Source: Bacteroidales bacterium (GTDB lineage Bacteria; Bacteroidota; Bacteroidia; Bacteroidales; UBA4181). Taken from it: a stretch of DNA of 64,000 nucleotides. Location of the stretch: the NCBI GenBank assembly GCA_017523725.1, contig JAFWVY010000032.1, positions 31,774 to 95,773 of the forward strand, given 5' to 3'. Below the pieces are notes generated by a model. It saw only the letters and a program-made list of their open reading frames with translations, made no database searches and had not been told where the DNA came from. Position 1 is the first letter of the stretch; every line of letters begins with the position of its first letter. Made by a program: the position numbers and the translations under genes. This document shows, piece after piece, positions 45,804-54,911 of the stretch.

Positions 45804-46012
45804 ACATCTATCCGTTCCATGTTCCTGGAGATGCCATTTCGGGAGCCTGGCGGTGTATTTATTGTAAATAATTGCCTCGTTTGGCATGTAAATTGCTACG
45901 CGCGGCGCAAAAAATCGACTGAGAAAAAGTATCTGTTTGCGTCTTTACGCAGTGTTTTTTCAGAAAGACGCGGGGCGTATGGAAAAAAGACAGACCGAAC
46001 AAATTAATTATT
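45804..46012 (+). other. Gene-free leader before the glycogen operon
   Basis: This stretch (part of the 421-base gap 45592-46012) contains no gene. Two mutually exclusive hairpins are visible: TGCGT/ACGCA (45938-45942 with 45947-45951), followed after three bases by six T; and GCGTCTTT/AAAGACGC (45939-45946 with 45964-45971). They may be chance, or a leader switch. Confidence 0.35.
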
Positions 46013-47977
46013 ATGAGCTATTTGAATTTTGACAAAACCCGCCTGGCGAACCTGGAGTATTCCCTGACCCGGGAAGTGTTGAGAACCAACCGCGGCGGTT
46101 CCTTCTGCTCGACGACCATCATCGGATGCAATACCCGGAAATACCACGGGCTGCTTATTTGCCCGATTCCGAAATTCGACAATCACCGTTATGTGTTCCT
46201 TTCTTCGCTGGACGCGTCCGTCATCCAGCATGACGCAGAGTTCAACCTGGGCATCCACCAGTACGACGGCGATGTCTATTTCCCGAAGGGACACAAATAT
46301 GTGGTAGATTTCGAAGCCGATTCCCTGGTCAAGACCACCTACCGTGTCGGCGGTGTCATCCTGACCAAGGAAAGCCTGATGTCGGACCACGAAGAGCAGA
46401 TCATGATCCGGTACACCCTGGTGCAGGCTCAGTCGGATACGAAACTGCGTTTCAAGCCTTTCCTGGCTTTCAGGAGCATGCATACGTTGAGCAAGGCCAA
46501 CATGGTGGCCGACACACAGGTCCGGCCGGTGGCCAACGGCGTGGTTTCGACCATGTACGATTCGCTGCCGTCCCTGTACATGCAGATGTCGAAGAAATGC
46601 GATTTCGTGCAGGTGCCCGACTGGTATTACAACATCAAGTACGCTAAAGAAGAGGAGCGGGGCTATGAATGCTGCGAGGACCTGTTCGTGCCGGGCTATT
46701 TCGAAGTGGACATCAAGAAAGGGGAGAGCATCATCTTCTCTGCCAGCCTGAAAGAAGAGAAGCCGGCCTACTTCAAGCGGAAATTCACCATCGCCCAGGA
46801 ACGCCGGTTGCCGCGCGAATCCTTCTACCACTGCCTGACCAACGCCGCCAACCAGTTCGTGTTGTTCGACAGCAACCGGCAGATGAAGATTGTGGCCGGC
46901 TATCCTTGGTACGGCACACGGGGACGGGATACTTTCATCGCACTTCCGGGTCTCACACTTGCCACCGGCGATGTGGAAACCTGCCAGGCCGTGCTCGACA
47001 CGGTGGTTTCGCACATGACCGACGGTATTTTCCCGAAGGTCGGATCGCGCGAGAAAGTGTACGATACGGCCGATACGCCGCTGTGGTTCATCTACGCCGT
47101 GCAGGAATATGCGCGCTTTGTGCAGGATGACAAGGCTGTCTGGAAAAAGTACGGGCCGTATGTCAAGCAGGTGCTCGAGAGTTACCGCGGCGGCCAGCTG
47201 CCCAATCATATCCGCATGGACGACAACGGTTTGATATATGCGGCCGAAGACGGCAAGGCGCTGACTTGGATGGATGCCGTCGTCGACGGTGTGCCGGTAA
47301 CCCAGCGTGCAGGCTATCCGGTGGAACTGAGTGCGCTCTGGTACAATGCCGTCTGCTTTGCGCTGGAAATGGCCCGCAAGAACGGCGACCGCAAGTTCGT
47401 GTCGGCCTGGCGTGCGCTGCCCGAAACCATAAAAGCTTCTTTCCTGGCGCACTTCTATGACGAGAACCGGGACGGCCTGGCCGATGTGGCCGGTGCCGAT
47501 TGGCAGGACTGGTCGGTCCGGCCGAACCAGATTATCGCCACGGCGCTTGAATATTCTCCGCTGTCGCCAGAGATGATGAAGAACGTGCTGGACGTCGCCG
47601 ACCGCGAACTGCTCACGCCGCGCGGCCTGCGCTCGCTTTCGCCGAACGACCCGCGCTACAACGCACTCTGCGAAGGCGACCAGATCGCCCGCGAGCACGT
47701 GCACTATCAAGGTGCCGTATGGCCGTGGCTGATTGGTTTCTTCGCCACGGGCTGGCTCCGGATCCACAAGCGTTCGGGCATCGCCAAGATCAAACGGCTG
47801 GTGCTTGGCTTCGAAGAAGAGATGACGCAGCATGGCATCAGCACCATTTCCGAAGTGTACAACGGCGACCCGCCCTATGTCGGCAAAGGCGCCATCTCCC
47901 AGGCCTGGAGTGTGGCGGCGCTGCTGACCGCCATCCGCCAGGTGGCGCAGTACGAGAATCCGGAAGACGTTTTTTAA
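46013..47977 (+). CDS. Glycogen debranching enzyme (amylo-alpha-1,6-glucosidase type)
   Basis: The 654 residues contain an N-terminal beta-rich domain (NRGGSFCSTTIIGCNTRKYHGLL) and the (alpha/alpha)6 GDE catalytic domain (GYPWYGTRGRDTFIALPGL, WMDAVVDGVPVTQRAGYPVELSALWYNA, cut in two here; YQGAVWPWLIGFF). It removes alpha-1,6 branch points. It is the first of three genes (debranching enzyme, GT4, GH57), the standard Bacteroidales alpha-glucan storage set. The gap to the next gene is 33 bases. Confidence 0.93.
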   Translation: MSYLNFDKTRLANLEYSLTREVLRTNRGGSFCSTTIIGCNTRKYHGLLICPIPKFDNHRYVFLSSLDASVIQHDAEFNLGIHQYDGDVYFPKGHKYVVDFEADSLVKTTYRVGGVILTKESLMSDHEEQIMIRYTLVQAQSDTKLRFKPFLAFRSMHTLSKANMVADTQVRPVANGVVSTMYDSLPSLYMQMSKKCDFVQVPDWYYNIKYAKEEERGYECCEDLFVPGYFEVDIKKGESIIFSASLKEEKPAYFKRKFTIAQERRLPRESFYHCLTNAANQFVLFDSNRQMKIVAGYPWYGTRGRDTFIALPGLTLATGDVETCQAVLDTVVSHMTDGIFPKVGSREKVYDTADTPLWFIYAVQEYARFVQDDKAVWKKYGPYVKQVLESYRGGQLPNHIRMDDNGLIYAAEDGKALTWMDAVVDGVPVTQRAGYPVELSALWYNAVCFALEMARKNGDRKFVSAWRALPETIKASFLAHFYDENRDGLADVAGADWQDWSVRPNQIIATALEYSPLSPEMMKNVLDVADRELLTPRGLRSLSPNDPRYNALCEGDQIAREHVHYQGAVWPWLIGFFATGWLRIHKRSGIAKIKRLVLGFEEEMTQHGISTISEVYNGDPPYVGKGAISQAWSVAALLTAIRQVAQYENPEDVF

Positions 47978-48010
47978 TTTGCAAACCGTGGTAATTTAAA
48001 CTGATAGAAA

Positions 48011-49300
48011 ATGAGAGTTTTAATGTTTGGCTGGGAGTTCCCGCCCCATATATCAGGCGGTCTTGGAACGGCTTGTTACGGTCTGACCAAAGGACTTGCA
48101 TCCTTCCCCGACATCGATGTGCTGTTCGTCATCCCGAAAATGTTCGGCGATGAGGACCAGAGCAGCATGCGCCTGATCGGTGCCAACAATACGACGGTGA
48201 AAATCCGCGACAGACGGGTGGTGGGATTCCTGAAGGAACTCCATCAGATCGAGGTCGGCGTGGACCTGCTGCCTTATGTCGGTGTGGAGGCTTATGAAAT
48301 GCTGAAATCTGAGATCCAGCCCGGAGAGAACAGCTATATTACGACCGACGCGACAGGAAAACTCTCGTTCACGGGCGGTTACGGCAGCAACCTGATGCAG
48401 CAGATCTCGAATTATGCCATCGTGGCCGCGACGATTGCTTCCGAAAATGACTTCGACGTCATCCACGCCCACGACTGGCTGTGCTATCCGGCCGGCATCG
48501 CTGCAAAATACATATCCGGCAAGCCGCTGGTCATCCACGTGCACGCCACCGATTTCGACCGGAGCGGCGGCAGCGTCAACCCGGTGGTGTTCGATATCGA
48601 GAAAAAAGGTATGGAAGCTGCCGACAAGATTATCACGGTCAGCAACCTGACGCGCAAGATTGTCATTGAAAAATACGGCATCAACCCGGACAAGGTTGTG
48701 ACGGTCTATAATGCGGTTGAGCCGATGCAGCATCCCAATGTTCTGAATGTCAAGAGAAACTATCCGGAAAAAACGGTCACGTTCCTGGGACGTATCACCA
48801 TGCAGAAAGGGCCTGAGTATTTCATTGAGGCCGCCAGCCTGGTGCTGAAGAAGATGGACAATGTCCGGTTTGTCATGGCCGGTAGCGGTGACATGATGAA
48901 CAAGATGGTCCGCCGGGCGGCCCGTCTGGGCATCACCGACCGGTTCCACTTTACGGGGTTCCTGCGGGGCGACGACGTGTACAGGATGTTCGCACTCAGC
49001 GATGTGTACGTCATGCCGTCGGTCTCCGAACCCTTCGGTATCTCGCCGCTCGAAGCCATGCAGTCCAACGTGCCGGTCATCATCTCGCACCAGTCCGGTG
49101 TGGCCGAAATCCTGCAGCATGCCATCAAGATTGATTTCTGGGACACCTATGCCATGGCGGACGCCATCTACGGTATCCTGAACTATCCGGCGCTCTATCA
49201 TACTTTCCGCCAGAAAGGCAAAGGGGAGGTCGACAACCTCAAGTGGGACGATGCCGCAGCCCACGTACGCGACGTTTATTACAGCGCTTGCGGCCGTTAA
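48011..49300 (+). CDS. Glycosyltransferase family 4, likely glycogen synthase
   Basis: The 429 residues have the GT-B fold: N-terminal GWEFPPHISGGLGTACYGL, HAHDWLCYPAGIAAKY and the C-terminal Rossmann domain with FLGRITMQKGPEYFIEA and PSVSEPFGISPLEAM, where the Glu pair of the EX7E motif lies. Placement between a debranching enzyme and a GH57 enzyme makes alpha-1,4-glucan synthesis the likely role; the donor (UDP- or ADP-glucose) is not readable. Confidence 0.9.
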   Translation: MRVLMFGWEFPPHISGGLGTACYGLTKGLASFPDIDVLFVIPKMFGDEDQSSMRLIGANNTTVKIRDRRVVGFLKELHQIEVGVDLLPYVGVEAYEMLKSEIQPGENSYITTDATGKLSFTGGYGSNLMQQISNYAIVAATIASENDFDVIHAHDWLCYPAGIAAKYISGKPLVIHVHATDFDRSGGSVNPVVFDIEKKGMEAADKIITVSNLTRKIVIEKYGINPDKVVTVYNAVEPMQHPNVLNVKRNYPEKTVTFLGRITMQKGPEYFIEAASLVLKKMDNVRFVMAGSGDMMNKMVRRAARLGITDRFHFTGFLRGDDVYRMFALSDVYVMPSVSEPFGISPLEAMQSNVPVIISHQSGVAEILQHAIKIDFWDTYAMADAIYGILNYPALYHTFRQKGKGEVDNLKWDDAAAHVRDVYYSACGR

Positions 49301-49328
49301 GCAGACAAAAACTATTAAATATAAGAAA

Positions 49329-50711
49329 ATGAGGAAGATTTGTTTAAATTTCCAGATTCATCAGCCTTTCCGTCTGAAAAGGTACAGATTCTTCAATATC
49401 GGCGAAGACCATTATTACTACGATGACTACGCCAATGAATCGTACGTCCGCAAGATGGCCGACCTGTCCTATCTGCCGGCCAACAAGATCCTGCTCGACC
49501 TGATCAAGGCGAACAAGAACCGGTTCAAAGTTTCGTTCTCCATTTCCGGGACTGCGCTGGACCAGTTCGAACTCTATACGCCCGAAGTTCTCGAGAGTTT
49601 CAAGAAGCTGGCCGATACCGGATGCGTCGAGTTCCTGGGCGGTACGGACGCACAGTCGCTGGCTGCGTTGGCCAACCGGAAAGAATTCGAAAATCAGGTG
49701 ACACAGCACCGTGAGAAAATCAAGAAATTCTTCGGACGCGAGGTAGGTGACGTCTTCTGCAACACCAGCATGCTGTACAGCAACGACATTGCCGGTTACG
49801 TCGAAGAGATGGGATTTCACGGCGTCCTGACGGAAGGCGCGCGGCACATCCTGGGATGGAAGAGTCCGAACTATGTATACTGCTCGGCCACCAATCCGCG
49901 GGTCAAGCTGCTGCTCCGCAACTACAAGCTGAGCGACGACATCCGGTTCAATTTCTCCAGCACGTCGTGGAGCGAATATCCGCTGACGGTCGAGAAATTC
50001 CTGTATTGGATGAATGCCTGTGACGAAAAGGAAGATCTGTTCAATATCAGTTTGGATTACACCACGTTCGGAGACAAGCAGCCGGCATCTTCGGGGATAT
50101 TCGATTTCCTGCGCTATCTGCCGGTGTACGCCTTGAAGCAGGGGTTCTCGTTTGTCAATCCGTCCGAAATGGTTTCGGCAGCCCCCATCGCGCCCGTCAG
50201 CGTCCGTTTCCCGATTTCGTGGATGGACGAGGAACGCGATACGTCCGCCTGGCTCGGCAACGAACTGCAGCAGGAAGCCTTCCATCAACTGTACGACCTG
50301 GCCGAGCGCGTTGCCCTGACCGACAGCAAGCGCATCAAGGCCGACTGGAAATACCTGCAGGCCTGCGACCATCTCCGTTTCATGAGTACCAAGCATTATG
50401 CAACCGGCCGCCGTACACCGTACAACCCGTACGACTCCCCGTACGATGCCTTCATTAATTATATGAATGTCCTTTCCGACTTCACCACCCGGCTTCAGAA
50501 AATCGAAAAGAAAGAGGAGCAGAGCATCTCGGTCGGAGAACTGGAGAAGGCGTTGCAGGAGAAAGACCGTCAGTACGCGAAGATCAAGCTGGAACTGGAC
50601 AAGCTGAGAGTGTCCGTCGCCAAGGCGCGGAAAGCCTTCGCCGCCATCGAGGAAATCGAGGAACCGGTCGCGAAGAAAAAAACGTCGCGCGCCAAAAAGG
50701 CGGACAAGTAG
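49329..50711 (+). CDS. Glycoside hydrolase family 57 enzyme (alpha-amylase/transferase-like)
   Basis: From MRKICLNFQIHQPFRLKRYR it has 460 residues. GH57 landmarks are NFQIHQP, EFLGGTDAQSLAAL, the nucleophile region VLTEGARHILGW, and the acid/base region SLDYTTFGDKQP. The tail (~400-460) is charged coiled coil ending in a Lys-rich segment (KKKTSRAKKADK). A start at 49251 falls inside the upstream gene and was rejected. It is the third gene of the glycogen operon; whether it cuts or transfers glucan chains is unknown. Confidence 0.92.
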   Translation: MRKICLNFQIHQPFRLKRYRFFNIGEDHYYYDDYANESYVRKMADLSYLPANKILLDLIKANKNRFKVSFSISGTALDQFELYTPEVLESFKKLADTGCVEFLGGTDAQSLAALANRKEFENQVTQHREKIKKFFGREVGDVFCNTSMLYSNDIAGYVEEMGFHGVLTEGARHILGWKSPNYVYCSATNPRVKLLLRNYKLSDDIRFNFSSTSWSEYPLTVEKFLYWMNACDEKEDLFNISLDYTTFGDKQPASSGIFDFLRYLPVYALKQGFSFVNPSEMVSAAPIAPVSVRFPISWMDEERDTSAWLGNELQQEAFHQLYDLAERVALTDSKRIKADWKYLQACDHLRFMSTKHYATGRRTPYNPYDSPYDAFINYMNVLSDFTTRLQKIEKKEEQSISVGELEKALQEKDRQYAKIKLELDKLRVSVAKARKAFAAIEEIEEPVAKKKTSRAKKADK

Positions 50712-50749
50712 GCAGAACGGCAGAGGGGTGCAAAAAAAAATCAAAAAAC

Positions 50750-50780
50750 ATTGCAATTAGGTAAAATGTTTCTACTTTTG
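50750..50780 (+). promoter_or_regulatory. Promoter of rplU-rpmA
   Basis: ATTG (50750-50753), 19 bases, then TACTTTTG (50773-50780). Good spacing and -7 element; the rplU ATG is 36 bases on. Confidence 0.7.
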
Positions 50781-50815
50781 CACCCCGATTTACACACGAA
50801 ATATCAGGACTTGTT

Positions 50816-51130
50816 ATGTACGCAATAGTAGAGATTTTAGGCCAGCAGTTCAAGGTTGAAGAAGGCAAATCGATATTTGTCCATCGCCTTCCGAACGAAC
50901 CGGGCGACTCGGTGACTTTCGACAAAGTTTATCTTATCGAGAACGGTGATAACATCCAGGTGGGCAAGCCGGTTATCGAAGGTTCTTCCGTGACGGCCAA
51001 GGTGGAAGAGCACGTGAGAGGGCAGAAAGTGCTGGTCTTCAAGAAGAAAAGAAGAAAAAGCTATCAGAAGATGACAGGTCACCGTCAGGATTTCACCAAG
51101 ATTTCCATCGAGCGTATCGTGGCGGCTTAA
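50816..51130 (+). CDS. rplU: 50S ribosomal protein L21
   Basis: The 104 residues match bL21: MYAIVEILGQQFKVEEG at the start, FDKVYLIENG.. and the basic C-terminal KKKRRKSYQKMTGHRQDFT. It is followed 29 bases later by rpmA, the conserved L21-L27 pair. Confidence 0.98.
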   Translation: MYAIVEILGQQFKVEEGKSIFVHRLPNEPGDSVTFDKVYLIENGDNIQVGKPVIEGSSVTAKVEEHVRGQKVLVFKKKRRKSYQKMTGHRQDFTKISIERIVAA

Positions 51131-51159
51131 CAAGTTGAAGAAATAACAATCAGAGCATT

Positions 51160-51423
51160 ATGGCACATAAAAAAGGTGTGGGTAGTTCCCGCAATGGAAG
51201 AGAATCCCAAAGCAAACGTTTAGGCGTCAAGTTGTTTGGCGGGCAGGCCTGCAAGGCTGGTAATATTCTGGTGCGTCAGCGCGGTACGGTGCACAATCCC
51301 GGCCTCAATGTCGGCATGGGTAAGGACCATACGCTGTATGCCCTTGTGGACGGCACGGTTGCGTTCAGAAAGAAAGCCGACGACAAATCGTATGTGTCGG
51401 TGGTTCCTGCCGCTGAGGAATAA
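51160..51423 (+). CDS. rpmA: 50S ribosomal protein L27
   Basis: The 87 residues match bL27: [40 protein letters not shown] and [16 protein letters not shown]. There is no N-terminal cleavable extension of the Firmicutes type. L27 reaches into the peptidyl-transferase centre. Confidence 0.98.
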   Translation: MAHKKGVGSSRNGRESQSKRLGVKLFGGQACKAGNILVRQRGTVHNPGLNVGMGKDHTLYALVDGTVAFRKKADDKSYVSVVPAAEE

Positions 51424-51472
51424 CATTTTTCCCGCGCGGTGCCGAACCGTCCGGGATGATATCGAACCATAC

Positions 51473-51508
51473 AAAGGGTGTTCTGCGTTGTGCCGAAACA
51501 CCCTTTTT
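51473..51508 (+). terminator. rplU-rpmA terminator
   Basis: A 10-bp stem (51473-51482 with 51497-51506) with a T5 tail, 12 bases before the serS ATG. Confidence 0.75.
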
Positions 51509-51520
51509 AATTAATAGCTC

Positions 51521-52798
51521 ATGCTAACACTCAAACAGATCGAAGAACAGCGAGACTTTGTCGTGAGCCGCCTGGCGGTAAAGCACGTCAAGAACGCCGA
51601 AGAAACCGTCGACCGGATTATCGAACTCAACCGGTTGCGCCGGCAGATGCAGGCGCAGAACGACGCCGTGCTCTGCGAACTCAACCAGACATCGAAGTCC
51701 ATCGGGATGCTCCTCAAGAACGGCAAGACCGACGAGGCCGACGAAGCGAAGAAGCATACGGGAGAACTCAAGGCTGCCACGGCCGAACTGGACCGCAAGA
51801 TGGCCGAAACCGCGCAGCAGATACAGGATCTGCTGGTGACACTGCCCAATCTGCCGCACATCTCCGTGCCCGAAGGTTACGGTGCCGAAGACAATGTCGT
51901 GGTGCGCATGGGCGGAAAGATGCCGGAACTCCCTGAAGGGGCGCTGCCTCACTGGGAACTGGCCCGCAAATACGATATCATCGACTTCGAGCTGGGCGTC
52001 AAGCTGACAGGAGCCGGATTCCCGGTTTACAAGAACCAGGGTGCCAGACTGCAGCGCGCGCTCATCAATTTCTTCCTGGACCGTGCCACCGCGGCCGGCT
52101 ACCACGAAATCGAGCCGCCGGTCATGGTCAACGAGCAGTCCGGTTTTGCCACGGGGCAGCTGCCCGATAAAGAAGGGCAGATGTACCATGCCGAAGTGGA
52201 CAATTACTATCTTGTCCCCACGGCAGAGGTACCGGTGACGAACATCTACCGCGACGTGATTCTTTCGGCCGAGGATTTCCCGGTCAAGATGACGGCCTAT
52301 ACACCGTGTTTCCGGCGTGAAGCCGGCTCGTACGGCAAGGACGTGCGCGGTCTGAACCGTCTGCATCAGTTCGACAAGGTCGAGATCGTCCGGCTGGAGC
52401 ACCCGTCCAATTCCTACCAGGCGCTCGATGAGATGATCCAACATGTGGAGTCACTGGTGACCGACCTGGAGTTGCCGTACCGGATCCTGCGGCTGTGCGG
52501 CGGCGACATGAGTTTCACTTCCGCCTTGACCTTCGACTTCGAAGTTTATTCTGCAGCACAGGGTAAATGGCTGGAAGTCAGCTCGGTGTCTAACTTTGAA
52601 ACCTTCCAGGCCAACCGTATGAAACTGCGTTTCAAAGAGGTCGGCGATAAGAAGACGCAACTGGCCCATACGCTCAACGGCAGTGCCCTGGCCTTGCCGC
52701 GCATCGTAGCAGCCCTGCTCGAGAACAACCAGACGCCCGAAGGCATCCGGATTCCTGCAGTCCTGCAACCCTACACGGGGTTCGACATCATCCGTTAG
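51521..52798 (+). CDS. serS: Seryl-tRNA synthetase
   Basis: SerS charges tRNA-Ser and tRNA-Sec. The 425 residues start with the long coiled-coil tRNA arm (to ~110) and continue into the class II core: motif 2 in TPCFRREAGSYGKDVRG and motif 3 in LNGSALALPRIVAALLEN. Its last 11 bases overlap the end of folK on the other strand, and its terminator lies inside folK. Confidence 0.97.
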   Translation: MLTLKQIEEQRDFVVSRLAVKHVKNAEETVDRIIELNRLRRQMQAQNDAVLCELNQTSKSIGMLLKNGKTDEADEAKKHTGELKAATAELDRKMAETAQQIQDLLVTLPNLPHISVPEGYGAEDNVVVRMGGKMPELPEGALPHWELARKYDIIDFELGVKLTGAGFPVYKNQGARLQRALINFFLDRATAAGYHEIEPPVMVNEQSGFATGQLPDKEGQMYHAEVDNYYLVPTAEVPVTNIYRDVILSAEDFPVKMTAYTPCFRREAGSYGKDVRGLNRLHQFDKVEIVRLEHPSNSYQALDEMIQHVESLVTDLELPYRILRLCGGDMSFTSALTFDFEVYSAAQGKWLEVSSVSNFETFQANRMKLRFKEVGDKKTQLAHTLNGSALALPRIVAALLENNQTPEGIRIPAVLQPYTGFDIIR

Positions 52799-53285
52799 GC
52801 AGGCGTCGGACACGCAGCGTATCCGGACATTGTTCATACAGTGTCCGGATATTTTTTTTATGTACGGGATGCACGAAATCCGGCATGATTTCCTCGAGCC
52901 CCGCCAGGACGAAGCGGCGCTCTGCGATGCGCGGATGCGGAATCTGGAGGCCCGGCACGTTCACGACGGCGTCATCGTAGAATAGGATGTCGATGTCCAC
53001 GGTACGCGAGGCGTAGGCTCCGTCTGTTTTCCGCATCCGGCCCAGTTGCCGTTCGATAGCCTGTGTGACGCGAAGCACCTCTTCGGGCGACAGGCCGGTC
53101 TCTGCGACCACCGCCCGGTTCAGGAACGCCGGTGCCCGGAACCCCCAGGCTTCGGTCTCGTAGACGGACGATGTTTGTACAATCGTTCCGATCCGCTCCG
53201 CCAGACATTGTACGGCGCGGTCGAGGAAACGGCGTCTCGGCCGGATATTGCCGCCGAGACAGAATACGGCTGTATGCATAGTCAT
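52788..53285 (-). CDS. folK: 2-amino-4-hydroxy-6-hydroxymethyldihydropteridine pyrophosphokinase
   Basis: FolK passes pyrophosphate to the pterin in folate synthesis. From MTMHTAVFCLGGNIRPRRRF it has 165 residues; a start two codons later at 53279 is equally good. The family signature RTVDIDILFYDDAVVN and the IPHPRIAERRFVLAGLEEI stretch are present. The first strand reads CLGGNI where most have LGSN. Upstream in-frame ATGs to 53357 were rejected. It converges on serS, overlapping by 11 bases. Confidence 0.93.
   Translation of the reverse strand: MTMHTAVFCLGGNIRPRRRFLDRAVQCLAERIGTIVQTSSVYETEAWGFRAPAFLNRAVVAETGLSPEEVLRVTQAIERQLGRMRKTDGAYASRTVDIDILFYDDAVVNVPGLQIPHPRIAERRFVLAGLEEIMPDFVHPVHKKNIRTLYEQCPDTLRVRRLPNG
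52821..52859 (+). terminator. serS terminator inside the folK coding region
   Basis: A 9-bp stem ATCCGGACA/TGTCCGGAT (52821-52829 with 52842-52850) is followed by a run of eight T. It lies 22 bases after the serS stop, within the C-terminal codons of folK. Confidence 0.8.
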
Positions 53286-53439
53286 GATGAACCGGTCGGT
53301 GTCGCCATAATTATATATATGTATAACCGGACCGGTGGACAAAAGTAACACTTCCATTCCGTTTTTTCAAGAAGGCCCGTCTGTACGGGCTTCCGCCGGT
53401 TTTTTTATACCTCGCGTCTCTTTTGGTAAAATTTTGCAT

Positions 53440-53447
53440 TATATTTG
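53440..53447 (+). promoter_or_regulatory. Likely TPR-gene promoter (-7 element)
   Basis: TATATTTG on the plus strand, 41 bases before the ATG at 53489; a TTTTG lies 14 bases upstream, closer than normal. Confidence 0.5.
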
Positions 53448-53488
53448 CTAACTCTTTCAACGGAAACAACGATTATTATTCAACGGAT

Positions 53489-54457
53489 ATGAAAAACTTT
53501 AAATTCTTCGCTGCTACTGCAGCTTTGCTGGCATGTTTCGCCGGCGCCTACGGTCAGACTCTGGAGGAAGTCATCGCGTCGTACAAGAAAGCGGCCGACC
53601 TGAACAAGAGTAATCCCGCCGAAGCGGCCAAGGCTTTCGAGGCGACCATCAACATGGCTTCCAAAGTCGGCTCCACGGCCGATGAGCAGCGCAAGCAGGC
53701 CCAGGACGCCTATGCCACGGCTTGCCTGAATATCGCCAAGAAGAGCATCCAGGCCAAGAAATACACACAGGCCTACACGGAACTTGCCTCCGCATCCGAA
53801 GCGGCATCCAAGTATAATGTAGCCGATGTGAAGACCAGCATCGCCTCGCTGCTGCCGAACGTTGAACTTTACGCCGGCGTGGAATGCTATCAGGGCAAGA
53901 AATACGATGAGGCCATCACCTATTTCGACAAAGTCGTCGAGCGGAACAAGATGCCGGCCCAGGCTTTGTACTACAAGGGACTGACCCTCGAAAAGAAAGG
54001 AGACGATGCGGGGATGATTGCTGCGATCCAGCAGGCCAAGACCAAAGCGCAGTCCAGCTCATCCGAATCCAAATGGGTGGCCAACTGCGACAAGAAACTC
54101 TGCTCTTACTATATGAGCAAGGGGGTCACGGCCAAGCAGGGTGGCAAACTGAGCAATGCGCTGCAGATGTTCCAGTCGGCGCTTCAGTATGACGCCAGCA
54201 ATTCTGATCTGTATCTCCAGCTTGCGTCTGTGTACAACGCCTCCGAAAAATGGGGCGACGCCCTCAACATGGCGAACAAGGGGATGGCACTGGTCGAGGC
54301 AGAGGACGGCAAGTACGGTTTCTACTACGAGACCGGCCTTGCGTTGGCTGGACAGGGCAAAGCGGCCGAAGCCTGCGCTTCGTTCAAAAAAGTGAAGTCG
54401 GGCAACTATCTCGAATCTGCCAAATACCAGATCGAGCAGGTCCTGAAGTGCGAATAG
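53489..54457 (+). CDS. Secreted TPR protein
   Basis: From MKNFKFFAATAALLACFAGAYGQ it has a cleavable signal peptide and 322 residues. The mature part is helical with TPR-like pairs: ASYKKAADLNKSNPAEAAKAF, GVECYQGKKYDEAITYFDKV, LYYKGLTLEKKGDDAGMIAA and LQMFQSALQYDASNSDLYLQ. It probably works in the periplasm as a protein-protein scaffold; the partner is unknown. It is a single gene with its own promoter and a strong terminator. The upstream ATG at 53423 lies before the -7 element and was rejected. Confidence 0.88.
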   Translation: MKNFKFFAATAALLACFAGAYGQTLEEVIASYKKAADLNKSNPAEAAKAFEATINMASKVGSTADEQRKQAQDAYATACLNIAKKSIQAKKYTQAYTELASASEAASKYNVADVKTSIASLLPNVELYAGVECYQGKKYDEAITYFDKVVERNKMPAQALYYKGLTLEKKGDDAGMIAAIQQAKTKAQSSSSESKWVANCDKKLCSYYMSKGVTAKQGGKLSNALQMFQSALQYDASNSDLYLQLASVYNASEKWGDALNMANKGMALVEAEDGKYGFYYETGLALAGQGKAAEACASFKKVKSGNYLESAKYQIEQVLKCE

Positions 54458-54472
54458 CATAAGCGACTGCGC

Positions 54473-54515
54473 AAAAAACAGTTATGGACGTTTTTCGTCC
54501 ATAACTGTTTTTTTT
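54473..54515. terminator. TPR-gene terminator
   Basis: An 18-bp perfect stem (54473-54490 with 54496-54513, loop TTTTT) with A- and T-rich ends. Confidence 0.92.
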
Positions 54516-54588
54516 GCGGCCATATCGTTCCCGGTCGGACGCACTGAAAATGTTAAAAAAAAAAGTACACGAAAAAAAAAAAGATATT

Positions 54589-54620
54589 GTTGCGCTTTTT
54601 TAACATTTTTTTTATATTTG
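54589..54620 (+). promoter_or_regulatory. Promoter of the FAS1-SusC-SusD-FAS1 locus
   Basis: GTTG (54589-54592), 20 bases, then TATATTTG (54613-54620), close to the consensus. It lies 292 bases before the first ATG. Confidence 0.65.
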
Positions 54621-54627
54621 TCTGATT

Positions 54628-54911
54628 TTATATGTGAGAAAACAAAGGAAGGGCAAAGTTTGTCAACTTCCATAAAATCAGTAATATGCAATCGTTGCAA
54701 GTAGCACGTTGAGCTGCTTACAATTGTTGTTTATAGTTGGTATATGAGAAAATGGTTTATTAACAGATAGCGTATGAAGCAATTTTACACACTTGGCTAC
54801 GTATCCTGCCGTGCTGCACTCCTTTCGGGGAGCGTGTGCCCGGCAACCGGGCACAGATGCTCACATTCCATTGAAATTCATTTATATTATTAACCCTTAT
54901 CAATAACACTT
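54628..54911 (+). other. Long structured leader before the FAS1-SusC locus
   Basis: About 285 bases with no gene separate the promoter from the ATG. A perfect 8-bp hairpin GTGCCCGG-CAA-CCGGGCAC lies at 54836-54854, preceded by a weaker CTCC/GGAG hairpin near 54820-54832; the last 40 bases before the ATG are AT-rich and open. No known riboswitch was recognised. It may control translation or mRNA stability. Confidence 0.5.

Noticed and set aside
54482..54700. 72-codon minus-strand ORF after the TPR gene
   Set aside because: It runs through the terminator stem and AT-rich promoter of the SusC locus, so coding is unlikely.
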